Below are positions 51,569 to 63,905 of a stretch of 64,000 nucleotides of DNA, in pieces. The DNA is taken from the NCBI GenBank assembly GCA_024811115.1, contig JAKOGH010000690.1, forward strand, positions 620,001-684,000, written 5' to 3'. Under the pieces are notes generated by a model that saw only the letters and a program-made list of their open reading frames with translations, ran no database searches and was not told where the DNA came from. Positions within the stretch are counted from its first letter, which is position 1. Every line of letters starts with the position of its first letter. The position numbers were made by a program, and so were the translations under genes. This DNA comes from Terana coerulea. Taxonomy: Eukaryota > Basidiomycota > Agaricomycetes > Polyporales > Phanerochaetaceae.

Positions 51569-53892
51569 CTAGGTCCGCTTTTTCTTGCCACTCACGTTCT
51601 TCTGAAGTGACTTCATGTGCGCCGCCTTGTGTCGGTTTTTGTTCTTGACGTTCGCAGCGGAGTAGAAGTTGGTCGCTTTGCGCTGCAGACAAAGTGAGGT
51701 TAAGATGAGGAAGAAAGGAATTACGACAGATGCTACATACTTTGTTGGTGGTCATGCGATCTTTCTGTGTCGTCTCGCCGTCCTCGGCATCGGATGCTAC
51801 AGGCCAGCGTGAGCGAAGGAAAGATCAGAGGAGAGCGTGCGAAACATACCTTCCTGCCCCTGAGAGGCATCTTCGGCGTCCAACTTGCTAAACACGCTGG
51901 GTACGTCCTCTAGCATTGGGTCGTCACCTTTGAACACATCGTCCCACCCTAGCTGCTCCTCAGGCTCCTCCTCGACGCCCTCCCCTGACTCCTCCGCCTC
52001 GCCTCCAGCCTCGCCCTCGCCCTCGCTCTCCCCCCTCATCCACGTCCACGTCATCATCATCGAGCAGCCGGATATCCTCGGGCACGAACGCGTTCTTCTG
52101 CATGATCGACCGCAAGTTCTGCGTCACCCCTGGCACGCCCGCCTCGCGGCCCTTGCCCTTCCCCTTGCCCGCCGCATCCCGCTTCGCTGCGGCCGCTTCC
52201 TGCGCGTTCAGCGCCTCGGGGCGCTCGGGAGGCGGCACGAAGAACGGGATGCGCCCGCGCACCCAGTCGCTCAACACGATCTTCGCGACCGCGTCCCGGT
52301 CCGGCTCGCCGCCCTTGAGCAGCCGGCCCTTCATGCGCGCGAGCGCGTCGAGGAACGCCTCCGGCTCGTACCCCTGCGCGGGGTTGTCCGCGTCGGGGAG
52401 CGCGACGCCGTAGGTGCGTGAGAGGTACACGGGCTTCACGCGTTCCATGAGTGCGGGGATGTGCTCGGACGGCGTGGCGAGGGCCTCGACGCGCACAACG
52501 CCTTTCAGGACAGTCGACGTCGTAGAGTCCTTGGCAGAGGTGGGCACGATGCCCGGGCAGTCGATCAGGTAAATACGCTTGGTCAGTGTGATGTATTGCC
52601 AGACCTAGCGACAGATGAGTAAGACTTCATGCGCATCAAGCTGGTGGATAAGCATACCTTGGTCTCTCCAGGAACAGGAGCAACCGTGCAGACCTTACTG
52701 CTTTTAATGGTATTTATGACGCTGCTCTTGCCAACGTTGGGATATCCAATGAGACCGACGGAGATCTGCTTCTTGTCAGAATGAAGCTGGGAGAATTGAC
52801 GGAGGAGTTGAATGAGGGAGCCCTTGCCGAAGGAGTGGTTTGGCGAGGCATGGAAAGCAAGGGTAGGATAGCGGGGCGTGAGGTGCTGGACGTAGCGCGC
52901 TGTGACCCAGTTCGGAACGAGGTCGCACTTGTTAATGATCAGGACAACCTGCTTATGCGCCTTCTCCTTGCGGATGTACTGCAGGACGCTTTCGCAGAGC
53001 GTGCCCATCGGGTCACGAGCATCCAGGACGTGAAGTATAACGTCCGAAGAATCGATGACTTTGTACAATTCACCGTAGATGCGGCGCGAGGTACCCTTGG
53101 CATAGATGGGCTCGATGATGTCCGAGTATGTGGGAAATTCGACGACAGACGTCGACGCAAGGGGCTCTGCTTAGTAGCATGAAGATTGTAAATTCATATC
53201 TGACTGCTGTATCAGCGCACCTGTGCCGTTTTCAAACGCCTCTGCTGCCTTTTCTTCCCGTGCCTCGTCCGCGGCTGCGCTGGCCTGACCGAGCTCTTCA
53301 AACGAGCCAACGTCGATTCTCGGCTTCTTGCGCTGCGCTTTGGGACCAAAAGTGTCTTTGAATGGCTCGGTCTCTACAATATGCGAACGCTATCCACCAA
53401 CATTAACGGTCATTGACTTCGACATTGAAGAAGACGACTGACCTTCCGGACGTTAGGATTTTGAGCATCATCAAGCAGGGCCATGGGCAGCTTATTCCGG
53501 CGAAGCAGCACAGAGTACGGGTCGTGTTGCTTGCCGGCTAAGCTTGTACGAAAATGGTCCAACGCCTTTTGCGAGATGACCCTGGTGTTACCTATTCCGC
53601 ATATTCACTAAGCAGACACGGTCTATGTGTTGCGAGAAGACGTACCAAACCACCTCCGGTCAGGCTGCACACGCCCAGGCGTAGTCTCGTCCTCTCCCTT
53701 CTGGAATGCCGCAGCCTGCACAATCTTTCCATCCCTGTCACGTACGGCCTTGCCGCTGTTGAGCATCTTCACCCGGGAGGCCTTCTTCGCATCGCGGTAG
53801 AAGTTCTCGCCCTTGACCTTCTTGAGTGACATGGAGCTGGAGGTCGACGAGCGGGCCTTGGGGCCTGACTCGCCCTTCTTTGCGGGTGCCAT
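51569..53892 (-). CDS. NOG2: Nucleolar GTPase NOG2/GNL2, 60S assembly
   Basis: A circularly permuted GTPase that binds pre-60S particles and is needed for late nuclear maturation and export. The start is [18 protein letters not shown], then [20 protein letters not shown] and the NGP1NT domain. The permuted motifs appear in order: [16 protein letters not shown]4 [16 protein letters not shown]1 [28 protein letters not shown], and G3 LIDCPGIV. Next come [20 protein letters not shown] and a Lys-rich region, then an acidic stretch and the basic tail ([14 protein letters not shown]) ending KKKRT with TAG at 51569-51571. The acidic stretch needs a frame change at the six-C run 52030-52035, where five would keep the frame. 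About eight exons. Confidence 0.93.
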
Positions 53893-54537
53893 TCAGAAGT
53901 GGTATGAACGAATGGGTGAGAGAGTGAGGATGCCTCTGCGAGGCAGGGATCACCGTGGAGGTGAAGGAGGTCCAAAAATTCGATCGCTCCCAATGTGGAA
54001 GACGGCGGAAGTTTCCCACGGGCTCGCATTGGTCAAATTCGATCTAGTCCCGACGATGCTAAAGTGTTGCCCTGTCTCCGGTTGCCTGTTACTGCAGGCT
54101 GCAGCCCGCATGGTCTCCCACCACACCTTCTTGCTGGACATTCCTAAATGACGTTCTCCAGGCACGCGTGCACACAGCGGCTACAAATGACCGGTCAATG
54201 GCAGACCGGCTTCACGACGTCGCAACACCGCAGAGCGACAAATTCACCTCAGGCTTGGCTTGGCGGACGCGGGCTGGTCGAATCGCACGCAGGGTGTATT
54301 GCACAGTCGGAGGTGCTGGTAGGATTGCCCGATAGTGGGAAGCGTGAGCTAAGCACAAAAAACGAAGTACACCTTCACCACACTCATTAAGAGCAACGCA
54401 GTCAGAAAGGGGGTAACAGCCTAGTAAAGTAACAGCAACATGGTAACATGCACCGGTGCGCGGCACGAAAAGAACTGTCCGAGAAAAGAGTCCACTTTTG
54501 AGAGCTTGCGAGACAGCAGAATATCAAACGGGCCTGT
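53893..54537. other. Intergenic, NOG2 promoter and mucin-like gene 3' end
   Basis: I see no supported gene in these 645 bp. Confidence 0.5.
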
Positions 54538-56432
54538 CTACGCTAGACGGTCCATCGCCGGAACACAGAAACGCGAGTCCGAGGGCCACTCATGACTTGT
54601 ACCGTAGGAACTGCCGTACGCGCTGGCGTACGAGTTAGAGTTCGAGTTCTTGCTGCTTCCATACGAGCTCGAGTTCTTGTTGCTCGAGCCGTAGTAGGAG
54701 CTGTCGGAGGCGGCAGTCGCAGCCGCGCTAGCGGTCGACGCCGAAGACGACGACGCCATATAGGACGATGATGTCGCGGCTGCAGCTTGCGTAGCGTAGG
54801 TGTTGTACGTGTTGCTGTTACCGGACTGCAACGACCACGTGCTCTTGCACTACATATACACTTAGCAACCTGCAAGAGTTGACATAGACGGAATGTTCTT
54901 ACCTGGCTCAAGCAAGTGGCAAGGGCCGTCTGGACGACGGTCTCAGTCGCAGTGGCAGTTTGCGTTTGCGTCGCAGTCACGCTCTCGACCTGGGTGACGG
55001 CTTCGGTCTGTGTGGCAGTTGCTGTCGAGAGGATCGTCTGCGTCGCAGTCTGGGTGAAGGTCATATCCTGGGTCTGCACCTGCGTGATAGTGTTCTCCAC
55101 GGTCTTGGTCTGCAGACAAATCTGTCAGAACATGTACGATGAGGCAGTGCCGATAAAACTCACATTGTCAATGACCTGGGTGCTGACCCAGACAGAAGTG
55201 AAGGTCGTGGGCTGGACGACGGTGCTGACTTGGGTGACTGTCATGAAGTCGGTCATCGTGTTTGTCACAGTCGCGGTCTGCACCAATGTCATCTTGTCGG
55301 TGATAGTTGCTGTCTGCGTCTCCTCCACAGTCTTGGTCTGCACGCCACAAAGCTCAGCGATCTGCAATCAACGATGCGCGCCGAACATGGTACTCACGTT
55401 GTCAATCACCTTCGTACTAACCCAGACGCTCGTGAACGTAGTGGGCTGGACGATGGTGGAGATCTGCGTGCGCGTGACGAAGTCGGTCATCGTCACGGAC
55501 TGCGTCTGGGTGGCGGTGTCGGTCTTCGTCGCGGTCTGCGTGTACACGTTGACCTTGGTGCTGGTCTCCGTCGCGGTGAGCGTGTGCTCCACGGTCTGAG
55601 TGTGGTCCATGATTTCCGTCGAGACCCAGACACGGGTCGTCGGGACAAGCTCCGTCGACGTCAAGATCTCAGTCGCGGTTTGGGTCTGGGTGACAGACTC
55701 GATATCGGTCATGACCTTTGTCTGTGTCATCGTGACAGTGGTGGGAACGGTCATAGTCTACAATGGAAATATGTCAGTGTGAAGGCGCACTTTAAGAGAA
55801 CGCGGGCGTACCTCAGTCATGGTCTGGGTTTGGACAACCGTCATGGTGTCGTGCATGGTCACCGTGCTCGTCTGCGACACAGTGGAGGTGACCGTCTGCG
55901 TAGCGACCGCGGCCGCGGCCGCGGCAGCACAGTCGCTGCTGCTGCTGCTGCCATATCCGCCATAGCCGTATCCGCTACCACCACTGGAACGCGTTCAGCC
56001 AATGCGCACGCCGGACAAATCGCACGGCACTTACTTGTGGTTGATGATGATGGTCTCATAGCAACCCTGGTCCTGCCACCACGACATGGCTTGGCACGAT
56101 CCGTCAGAGGACTTCTGATAACCGTAGCCACAGTTCAGGGACTTGTAGCCGCCGGACTGGAAGGACGAATAGGGCATCGCCGAGTAAATGTCGTACGAAG
56201 ACGAGGACGCGGGGGCCTGGGTGATCATGGACGATGCTGCCGCCGACGAGGAGCTGGCAACGGCGGTGGCAGCGACGGACGACGCGTACGCCTGGGGGTA
56301 CGACGCGGAGGCCGTCGCCTGGGTCGCAGCGGCGCTGCCATAGACGGCAGAGTAAGGGACGGCGGACACGCCGTTGGCTACTTGAGCAGTAGCCACGCTA
56401 ACGAGAGAAAGACCGAAGATGAATGCGTTCAT
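54538..56432 (-). CDS. Mucin-like secreted protein with duplicated Thr/Val modules
   Basis: The start MNAFIFGLSLVSVATAQVAN (56430-56432) is a signal peptide. A Ser/Ala/Tyr-rich region follows, then a short Cys-containing segment (LNCGYGYQKSSDGSCQAMSW, DQGCYETIIINH). A Gly/Tyr/Ser stretch and a poly-Ala run lead into a long Thr/Gln/Val array with T-x-T periodicity (TVTSTVSQTSTVTM). Exons repeat a module ending TTFTSVWVSTKVIDN or TTFTSVWVSTQVIDN exactly before an intron. The C-terminus is Ser/Asn/Tyr-rich (YGSSNKNSSSYGSSK) and stops at 54538-54540. No GPI-anchor end is obvious. It should be heavily O-mannosylated and extracellular, perhaps cell wall or adhesion. I do not know a named family. 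Confidence 0.72.
55164..55754 (-). repeat. Exon-sized repeat modules in the mucin-like gene
   Basis: At least two clear copies and one diverged copy of a Thr/Val module, each of about 55-65 residues. The ends near 55164 and 55398 share most bases (VIDN preceded by VWVST); the third, near 55610, ends VWVSTEIMDH. The first two copies end at an intron in the same place. Confidence 0.65.
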
Positions 56433-57180
56433 GTTGGCGAATTAAGCTGTGAGACTGGCTGGGTGCGTCTTGGAGAGCAAAGGAAGAGGTTGCTTAGAAC
56501 GAAGGTAAGCGGTCTACGCTTTGCGGGGCACTGTCTAGCAGCAGAAGGGACTGTGGGTGCGGTTAGCTTGACAAAGGTCAAGACCTCTGCGGAGATATGT
56601 CAGAAAATGTACATCCGTTGCATCTGTTCGAGTGCACTGACCGCAAAGAAAAAAAGAGAGGAAGGGAAAGCGAAAGAAGTCGAAAGGGAGAGGGTGGGGA
56701 ACGGGCGAGCCTTGGCGAGATGCGTCTCTTATGAACTGTGAGTGTGACGAGATCTTTCTCTCGACGACATCAATCGGAGGAGACGCCTGATCGTGTCTCC
56801 CTAGAAACTGCCTCGTTATTGGTCCCTCGTGTCTCATTGGCCCGCTTGCCGAGCCGGTTCCTGATTGGCCATTAAACCACTCGTCTCCCGGGCACGTTCT
56901 GGCCTCCCAACATTCCTCGGGACGTATGTATGGGAAACCGTATATTCGACCGCACAGACAAAGAGACCCGACATATAACACCATCCAGATACCCTATCGA
57001 CAGACTCACGCACTTCGAGGGCCGAAGTTTCCGTGCACATCCAAAAGAATCCGGAGGGCATTTCGGGCACGTATCTTGGCCATATCTTCCGGTTGCGATG
57101 TGAAGGTCGTTTCCACATCTTTGGGTTTCTCCTTGTATGGATACTACGGGCATGCACATCAGTATCCCGCGTCGCTCGGA
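56433..57180. other. Intergenic, mucin-like promoter and carrier 3' end
   Basis: I see no supported gene in about 750 bp. The half next to 56433 is the mucin-like gene's promoter. Confidence 0.5.
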
Positions 57181-60088
57181 TTATTCCCGAAATTCCCACT
57201 TACGGGCAGGAACTAGTGCGGATACCGTGTGGTCAGCTTCCATTCGCCGCTCAATGAACCTTGCCGCACCCACCTTGTGCAGGTACTCGTACGCAACCAA
57301 CGTAAAGCCGAACTGCGGGCTGCTCCGGATGACTCGTGCAGGGCCGCCCTTGAAGAACGCTTTGAACCCTTCTTCCCGGTCTGATCACGGACCGGCGTCG
57401 AGGAACGGTCAATCATACCGCTAAAAGCATCATAGCAACCATACTCACATATCTTGACGAAGCCGTCGAGCAGGCCCTTGTAGTGCGTTTGGCCGGTCTT
57501 AGCTTCCGTTTGTAGGCGAGTCTTGACGACATCTTTGAATGTGCCGCGTTCTGCATCAGTGAACCGTTAATTGATTGACACCCATGATGACTGACCTGCA
57601 GGTGTCGTCAGGTACGCAGCTGGCATGCCGCTGATTCAGAGTAACCAAGCAATCAGCCAATGGTAAACGACAGTTCCCGTCAGGCCCGACGGATCCCACC
57701 ATGCTGTACTCACGCGATGGCGGCAGATGCTAATGTCTCAAGGAACGATAGTTGCTTTCCGTTGTAGCCCTCGCCGAATACGTCCTTTTTGAGATGAGCG
57801 TATGAGGGGAAGTAGATGGCCGAGAATGGAATGTCGCGCAGCAGACATGCCGATGCTCCCTTGTACAGGCCAACCAAACCTAGTTGTCGCACGATGTGAG
57901 CAGCACCTTTTGGCACAGCGCCCTCAATCTTTGCGGCTTCTCCTTGCATTTGCAAACGAATCTTGCTATGGAAGGAAACCATCGACCCTATCAGCTCGCG
58001 CATGGAAGAAGGTAGTTATTCGGCTTACACAATCTCCAGGGGATTGGTAAAGATCTGAAACGGTCCAACGTCATCTCAAAATTGTTAAATTGCTAATGTT
58101 CACCACGTACCACCTGGCATCCGCCAGCCGTGCCGCCAGCGATGAACTCCCAAGCGAGCTTAATTCTGCCAGTTTCTGGATCCATCGCCCGCGACCGAAC
58201 CAGATCGTTGACGGTCAACTTGATGGCCTTCTCTGGAGCGACACCCTGCAAGATATCGTCAGTTCATCTTTACCGCGTTCATGACCGGAACACTTACGAT
58301 CAGTTGCGGACCAAGACCACGATAGAATCCCAAGAACCCTTCGTTGTGGAACACCTTCCTAACGCAATCCATACTGTTCTTGTACAGCAGCTGTCCGACG
58401 ACTGTGCTTCTTTGGTTTTGCATCCGGGTCTAACACGTTTCAGCTAAGAGCAGCGCAGCATTCGAGGCAGCGCGTATAATTACCTTGACTGCAGTCGTTG
58501 GTCAGTACTTCGTTCGGGCTGTGCGGTACTACTGCTCACCAAGATCAATAGGGTACACGATTGTTGCACCAAAGGCACCAGCAATGCCTGCCGAGCCGTC
58601 AGCGCTGAGTCCATCCCTGCAGTATATAGGACCTCACCTCCGAGACAGAAATTGTAGACGGAATGAGCGACCTCGTGAACGACCGTCATCGTGGTCGAGG
58701 GACCGACTTTGGGGGTCTCTTCCGACGGTGCCTGCCATCGAGCGTCGAGCAACTGAGCAAAGTCGATCAGAGCGAGCCGGCTGGTTGCGCTACCGCGGCC
58801 GGCAAAGTGGAAGATAATAGAGGCTTCCATAGGGGTAAAGAGCGAATAGCGGGTGCTGGCCGCGCAGTGGTTCAGGAAGTCAGACTGGTCAATGCGGCCG
58901 TCCTTCGACTTGGCCGTGGCCTCGCGGATGATCCTGAAACATGGTGAGCAATATGTGCATCGCTAGACGGACATTCCACACACCTCTCGACCATGTCCAT
59001 CTCTACCAGTCACAAAATAATGGCGTTTATGATTGCTAGGGCAGTAAGAATAATTTTGCCTACCTCGGACAACATTGTGGAAAGCAATAACTTCGGAATA
59101 GGTAATGCGTCCCCCAGGGGTTAAGGTGCAGAGAGTAGGGAGTCTTTGGATGACGGCATCTGAGAGCTTGTGACCTGCGACTTCCTATTTGCGCACTAAG
59201 TGCGGGCGCGCAGGAGTAAGAGAGGGATGTTTACCAGAATGATACGCTTGAATTGATCGGGAAGAATGAACCCATCCAGATCCTGGTCAAGATGCTTGAA
59301 AGCCTGTCGCAGTCGCTCGCCTTGCAAGCCCTTCATCATCTGCGTAAATTCGCTGTCTGAAGCAAACGCGTCAGAACAAGCTTGCATACGTCATGTTGAG
59401 ATGACTAACACCCAAGGACGTGCTTTCCGTTGTTCTTTCCAAGGTAAAGCTTGACCCAATCGCTGCAAAGTCCAGTGTAAGTAGGGAATGGTAGCTTGTG
59501 GAGTGCAGGGCGTACCAGTCGAAGTCGAAAGGTATGGATTCGCTTGTAAGAGTTGCTTTGAACACATTCTTGAATTCATTGTAGGAGATGGTGCCCGACT
59601 GGTCACTGAATAGTACACTTCAGTGAGAACGTCACATAAGAGCCGTCTGGAGAACATACACGTCGAAATACTGGAAAGCGATCCAATAATCGGCATCCGG
59701 CCTTTTGAGAATAGTCTCAAATACAACGAAGTCATCCCAGGATACGAGTCCACGCTTCGTGGTGTCCGCAACGCGGAACAACGTTGCGAACTGGTCGCGA
59801 CCTATTTTCGACAAGTCCGACTTCGGGGCGATCGCATTGACAAACTGCTCGACGTTCAAGAACCTGCAAACACATTCAGAGATTACTCTAAAGCGGGCAT
59901 AACTCTACACACTTGTCGTCCTTGACCACAGTTTGCGCATTCGCGTCGAAAGCCCGCCTCCACCGCTTCAGCTCATTCTCCGGAACCGCCATGGCGGTCT
60001 TCACCGTCTGGATCGCAGAAGCCGTCTTCGCCGTGATGGAAGACTGCGGCTGGGAGTCGCAATGTACGGTAGGAAGTGTCGGGAGCAT
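57181..60088 (-). CDS. AGC1: Calcium-regulated mitochondrial aspartate/glutamate carrier, Aralar/AGC1 type
   Basis: An inner-membrane antiporter exchanging aspartate for glutamate, part of the malate-aspartate shuttle. The start [17 protein letters not shown] (60086-60088; [11 protein letters not shown] at 59992 is an alternative) leads to an N-terminal EF-hand domain: [51 protein letters not shown], and [13 protein letters not shown]. The carrier half shows three repeats with family signatures [29 protein letters not shown] and TTPA plus [27 protein letters not shown] and [20 protein letters not shown] lie between them. The end reads [14 protein letters not shown], then a basic tail ending KWEFRE with TAA at 57181-57183. 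About fifteen exons. Calcium would act from the intermembrane space. Confidence 0.93.
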
Positions 60089-60570
60089 ATTGGAGCGTCT
60101 GAGCTGCCTCTAGTCGTTTCGCTGGTGGGGGTATTCCGAGGCGTGTGGTGTTTGCGGGGTATACTGTAGCCTCCAGATGGTACTAGTCTGGTCGAACTGA
60201 AGAAAGCTCTACGATAAACGAGAGATGTAGAGTAGTCTAGTGTAGGCAGCAGCTCTATGCTGGTCTAGAGGGGCGGCGGAGAGGAGGGAGAGGAAGTCTA
60301 GGGAGAGTCGGGGTTGGCAGGGTTGCTGTCCGCTGTGACAGTTCCTACTTTTCGCCTCGCGCGGGGTTAGAGGCTGACGTAAGCATTCACTTCCCTTTTG
60401 CGGTTATACCTCGGCCTAATTTATCGTGAGCCAATGAGAGCCGTGTGAGACACTTCTGCTCTTCCCCCGCACACCCTTCTCAAGAGTCAATCATCCAGAT
60501 TCAGTGAAACTGAATGCAGAAGAGAAGAGCATTACGGCTATAATACTTGGTCAGGAGTACCTGCTCGTAA
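60089..60570. promoter_or_regulatory. Intergenic, carrier promoter and Trm5 3' end
   Basis: No gene is supported in about 480 bp. CT-rich stretches lie near 60270-60320. Confidence 0.45.
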
Positions 60571-62475
60571 CTACGCCTCGAAGGCCACCTCCCGCGGTAG
60601 TCTGAAGCTAATGCAGTACATCTCCTTACTTGGTGCAACGGACCGTACATGATGATATGCGATCTCCTCTCCTAGCGGATGGCCAAGCTCATGCTCAACT
60701 CGCTGTTTCAATGCATCAGATTAACGGGAGCAGTGAATGCAACGAGACGCAAAAATACGCACCTGCCGGATGTCTACCTCCGCCTTGTCTTGCTCCGGCT
60801 CGCGCGTGAAACAGTAGCAATGGACCGTTGGCATCTCCGTATAAATCCCGCTCAAATCCCGCCCCCTGCGTTTGCTGGCGCCAGGACGCCACGGAAGGCG
60901 CTCAGGAATAGGATGGCGGTGTCCGGCAGGTTCATAACGAACTGCGTGATACGATCTCTCCGAGGGAGGGCGGGAGTAGAAGGACTAACATCAGCTCCCG
61001 AGGTGACTCGGTTTTCTGTAGCCTTGCCCTCTTGCCTAGCCTGACGCTTAGCCTTGAGTCTCTGGGTCTTGCTGATTGGAGGCTCCGCTGGCGGCATCGG
61101 ATCGTCTAGGGCACGAGCAACGACGCTACGTATAAATTCCTTTCCGTCCTCGCAGCTTGGACGAACATAAGAGGCGACCTGTCATAACCGTAGTGAGTAA
61201 AAGTATAAGCCGCAGAAGCTGAATGTCTCACATGATTTTGATTTATGTTCTGTTGTAAATACTTGAAACTCTCGGGGTTTAGGTCGTTGGCAAACACGCC
61301 ACATCCCTTCTTGCCCGCAGGGACCGCAAACGGGCCCACACCGGCAAATACATCCGCGACGACGTCCTGGACCGTGAACTTCTCGACCAAACGGCCGTGT
61401 TCGGTATGGAGACGCGAGTTCCAGTAGACCTTCGTGAAGTCGAAGGTGAATTTGCAATTTGACTCGGACTACGTCGTGACGATAGAGTTTGGTTAGACTG
61501 GAGGTATGCGGAGGCATGGCCATGGGAAGCTCACATGTTCCACAATATAGTCGGGTTCTCCTGCTAGTAGTTCCATGTCAAAGACGCGGAATTTATTTTG
61601 GATAGTATTAAGCTTGTTGACAACGGTTCGGCACCGGCCTACTTTCTGAAGTCATGTCAATGTGATGTCCCTTGGTTTCCCGAATGAATGTCACATACGT
61701 CCAATATAATCTGCCCAAGGACATACTTGTATGGAAGGTATTCGTCGCGAAGGTTCATGTGTGCTAAGTTGCTTGCTTTAGCCCTAGCTTCTCCAGAGCA
61801 AACTGACTTCATACCAATATGTCCGACCGCTGCGAAGCCAGAGGGCGCTTCTTCGAGGAGATCTTGAGGAAGAATCGACGATATAATGTCGTCTAAAAGG
61901 ATACATGTCCACAAGATCTTCTAGAGCATGAGTGGTTAGACGTACTAGCAGTCCAATAGTCATAGCCGATCTCCAAGGTGTGGGTGGTCAGATGTGCGTC
62001 GTTTGCCTCTAGGAACTGCTTCACTTCCACAGAAAGCTGATCTAGGCTTGCAACCGTTCGGTACTTCACTGGCATTGCTGAGAAATGTGTAGCGCACCTT
62101 CATTCTGAAGTCTAAAGAGCAGTAGACGATTGCCGTCTGGTCCTGCGACGACGCTCGAGATCCTAGGTAGGTCAATGACTGTCCTATAGAGTACTTTCAG
62201 GCAAAACCGTAGTGTTACAGGCAGAGCACACACCCTCTCAGTTGCTCCGACCTGAGGAGACTTCCCGCTTTAGATGGTGGGACCTTCGCGGCAAGGACCT
62301 GTATCGTTTTATGAAACACGCTCTTGTCCAACTTGTCTGTCATGCCACGATGAGTGGGTGGCGAGGCGTCCAAAGTACTCTGACGTGGCATTCTGGAGAT
62401 GATAGGAAAGCGTAGCCTAGTTGTCGTAGGGAGTAGATGCTGGAGTACTTGAGGCAGCCGTACGGACGCAGTCAT
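60571..62475 (-). CDS. TRM5: tRNA (guanine37-N1)-methyltransferase Trm5
   Basis: Methylates G37 next to the anticodon to keep the reading frame, in the cytosol or nucleus and in mitochondria. The longer start [20 protein letters not shown] (62475) looks like a mitochondrial presequence. The inner start [17 protein letters not shown] (62391) would give the non-mitochondrial form. Blocks: [64 protein letters not shown], the SAM site [20 protein letters not shown] and [15 protein letters not shown]. The catalytic Asn-Pro-Pro region is replaced by [17 protein letters not shown], as in fungal Trm5. One G is missing at 60862-60866, so the tail ([39 protein letters not shown]) to TAG 60571-60573 is out of frame. 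It shares a 189-bp divergent promoter with the next gene. Confidence 0.92.
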
Positions 62476-62664
62476 AGAGTAAAGCAAGAGTGCTTGGCTC
62501 AAAATGATCAGAACAAGGTCTCCAATTGGTCGATTTCTCTCGAGGCTCGTGCTCCACCTGCTCAATCCCGTACCACCACCACTGCAGCCAACTCTGAAGT
62601 CGCGATCCTCTGTTTATCATCGACGACCCGTGAAACTATCATTCTTGCCAATAGTCTGTGAATT

Positions 62665-63905
62665 ATGTGCCCAACCGACTCTGCTAGTCCACCCTTCCGT
62701 CCACCCAACGCTCCAGCATTCCCTGCGGTATCTACGGAAGTCTTGGCACACCTTGTCGATGTTCACTGCCACCCCACCGACTCGCCCATATCCAACGAAG
62801 TCATGTCTGACTTGCCCGTTCGTATGTGCGCGATGGCGACTCGCGGGAGTGACCAGTCTCTCGTGCGCGACCTCGCGAAAGCGTACCCAGATAAAGTCAT
62901 CCCATGCTTCGGTCTGTACCTTTTTCTTGCCTCCTTCCACTATCGATCAGCTAGAAGTCCTCTGCTTTGCTGTTACCTAGGCTATCACCCGTGGTTCACG
63001 CACTGGATCGCAATCAAGCCGTTTCAGTCGAAGGAGGAGCACTATCGTACCCTTCTCCTGGAGTCCTCTCCCAAGGCTCAGAATCTCGAGGCCTTTGAAA
63101 AGTTGCTTCCATATCTGCCGGAGCCGACACCTCTTTCTGACATTCTAGCAGAATTGCGCTCTAACCTTCTCACCTTCCCGCATGCGATGCTGGGCGAAGT
63201 AGGCCTGGACCGCGCATGCCGTATTCCCTATGCTGAGCCTCCTTCGCCTCCCTATGCTCTGTATTACACCCGAAACGATTTGTCGCCGTTGATTATCCCT
63301 ATAGACCATCAGTTGGCGGTCCTGGAAGCCCAATTTGATCTGGCTGTGGAACTCAAGCGCAACGTGAGCGTTCACAGCGTGAAGAGTCAGCTGGTCACCG
63401 TGAACCTGTTGGACAAGCTGAAGACAAAGCATGGCGACGCCTGGTTTGCTATCAGTGTTGACATGCACGGCTGCGGGCTTAGCGAGCAAACTTGGAAAGA
63501 CGTTGAGGTGTGTTTTGCCTGCAGTGTGTCGCCCCAAGCTGCTTATGTTCTCCTCAGAGGCAACACAGCAACGTCTTTCTTTCACTCGCGAATCTGATCA
63601 ACGCCAAGTCTCCTGCACACAAGGACCTCATCCGTGCATGTTCAGATGACCGACTTATGGTTGAGTCCGACTATATCGACGCCGCGTATGTCATTCCCCA
63701 GACATGGGAAATGCTGAAGACCATCGCAGAAGTGAAAGGCTGGTCAATAGAGGAGATTTGGGACGAGGATGCGCCAGCGTCGAGCTGGGGTACTGTGCGG
63801 AAATTGGAGGAGAATTGGAAGAGGTTTGAGAAGGGCGGACACCCACCAGTAAGGAAGAAAGACAAGCGGAAACTGTTGCTTGAGGACTGGGAAGCTGGGC
63901 ATTAG
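62665..63905 (+). CDS. TatD-type metal-dependent hydrolase, Scn1-like
   Basis: The start is MCPTDSASPPFRPP, then the first metal site LVDVHCHPTDSPI. MCAMATRGSDQSLVRDLAKA and KVIPCFG are followed after an intron by YHPWFTHWIAIK. HAMLGEVGLDRACRIPY carries the Glu ligand; QFDLAVELKRNVSVHSVKSQ and AISVDMHGCGLSEQTW follow. After a second intron come NVFLSLANLINAKS and RLMVESDYIDAAYV, with the last Asp ligand, ending LLLEDWEAGH with TAG at 63903-63905. This is the TatD amidohydrolase-like fold, closest in layout to fission yeast Scn1 (Cut9-interacting protein). Nuclease activity is known for some relatives, not shown here. All phases fit without indels. Confidence 0.9.

Noticed and set aside
54916..55599. 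A 227-codon plus-strand frame rich in Val, Cys and Thr
   Set aside because: Also antisense to the mucin-like repeats; the composition mirrors their codons.
55230..56741. A 503-codon plus-strand open frame
   Set aside because: It is the antisense of the Thr/Gln/Ser-rich mucin-like gene; the repetitive codons keep it open. His/Arg/Gly-rich composition, no signal peptide and no family features.
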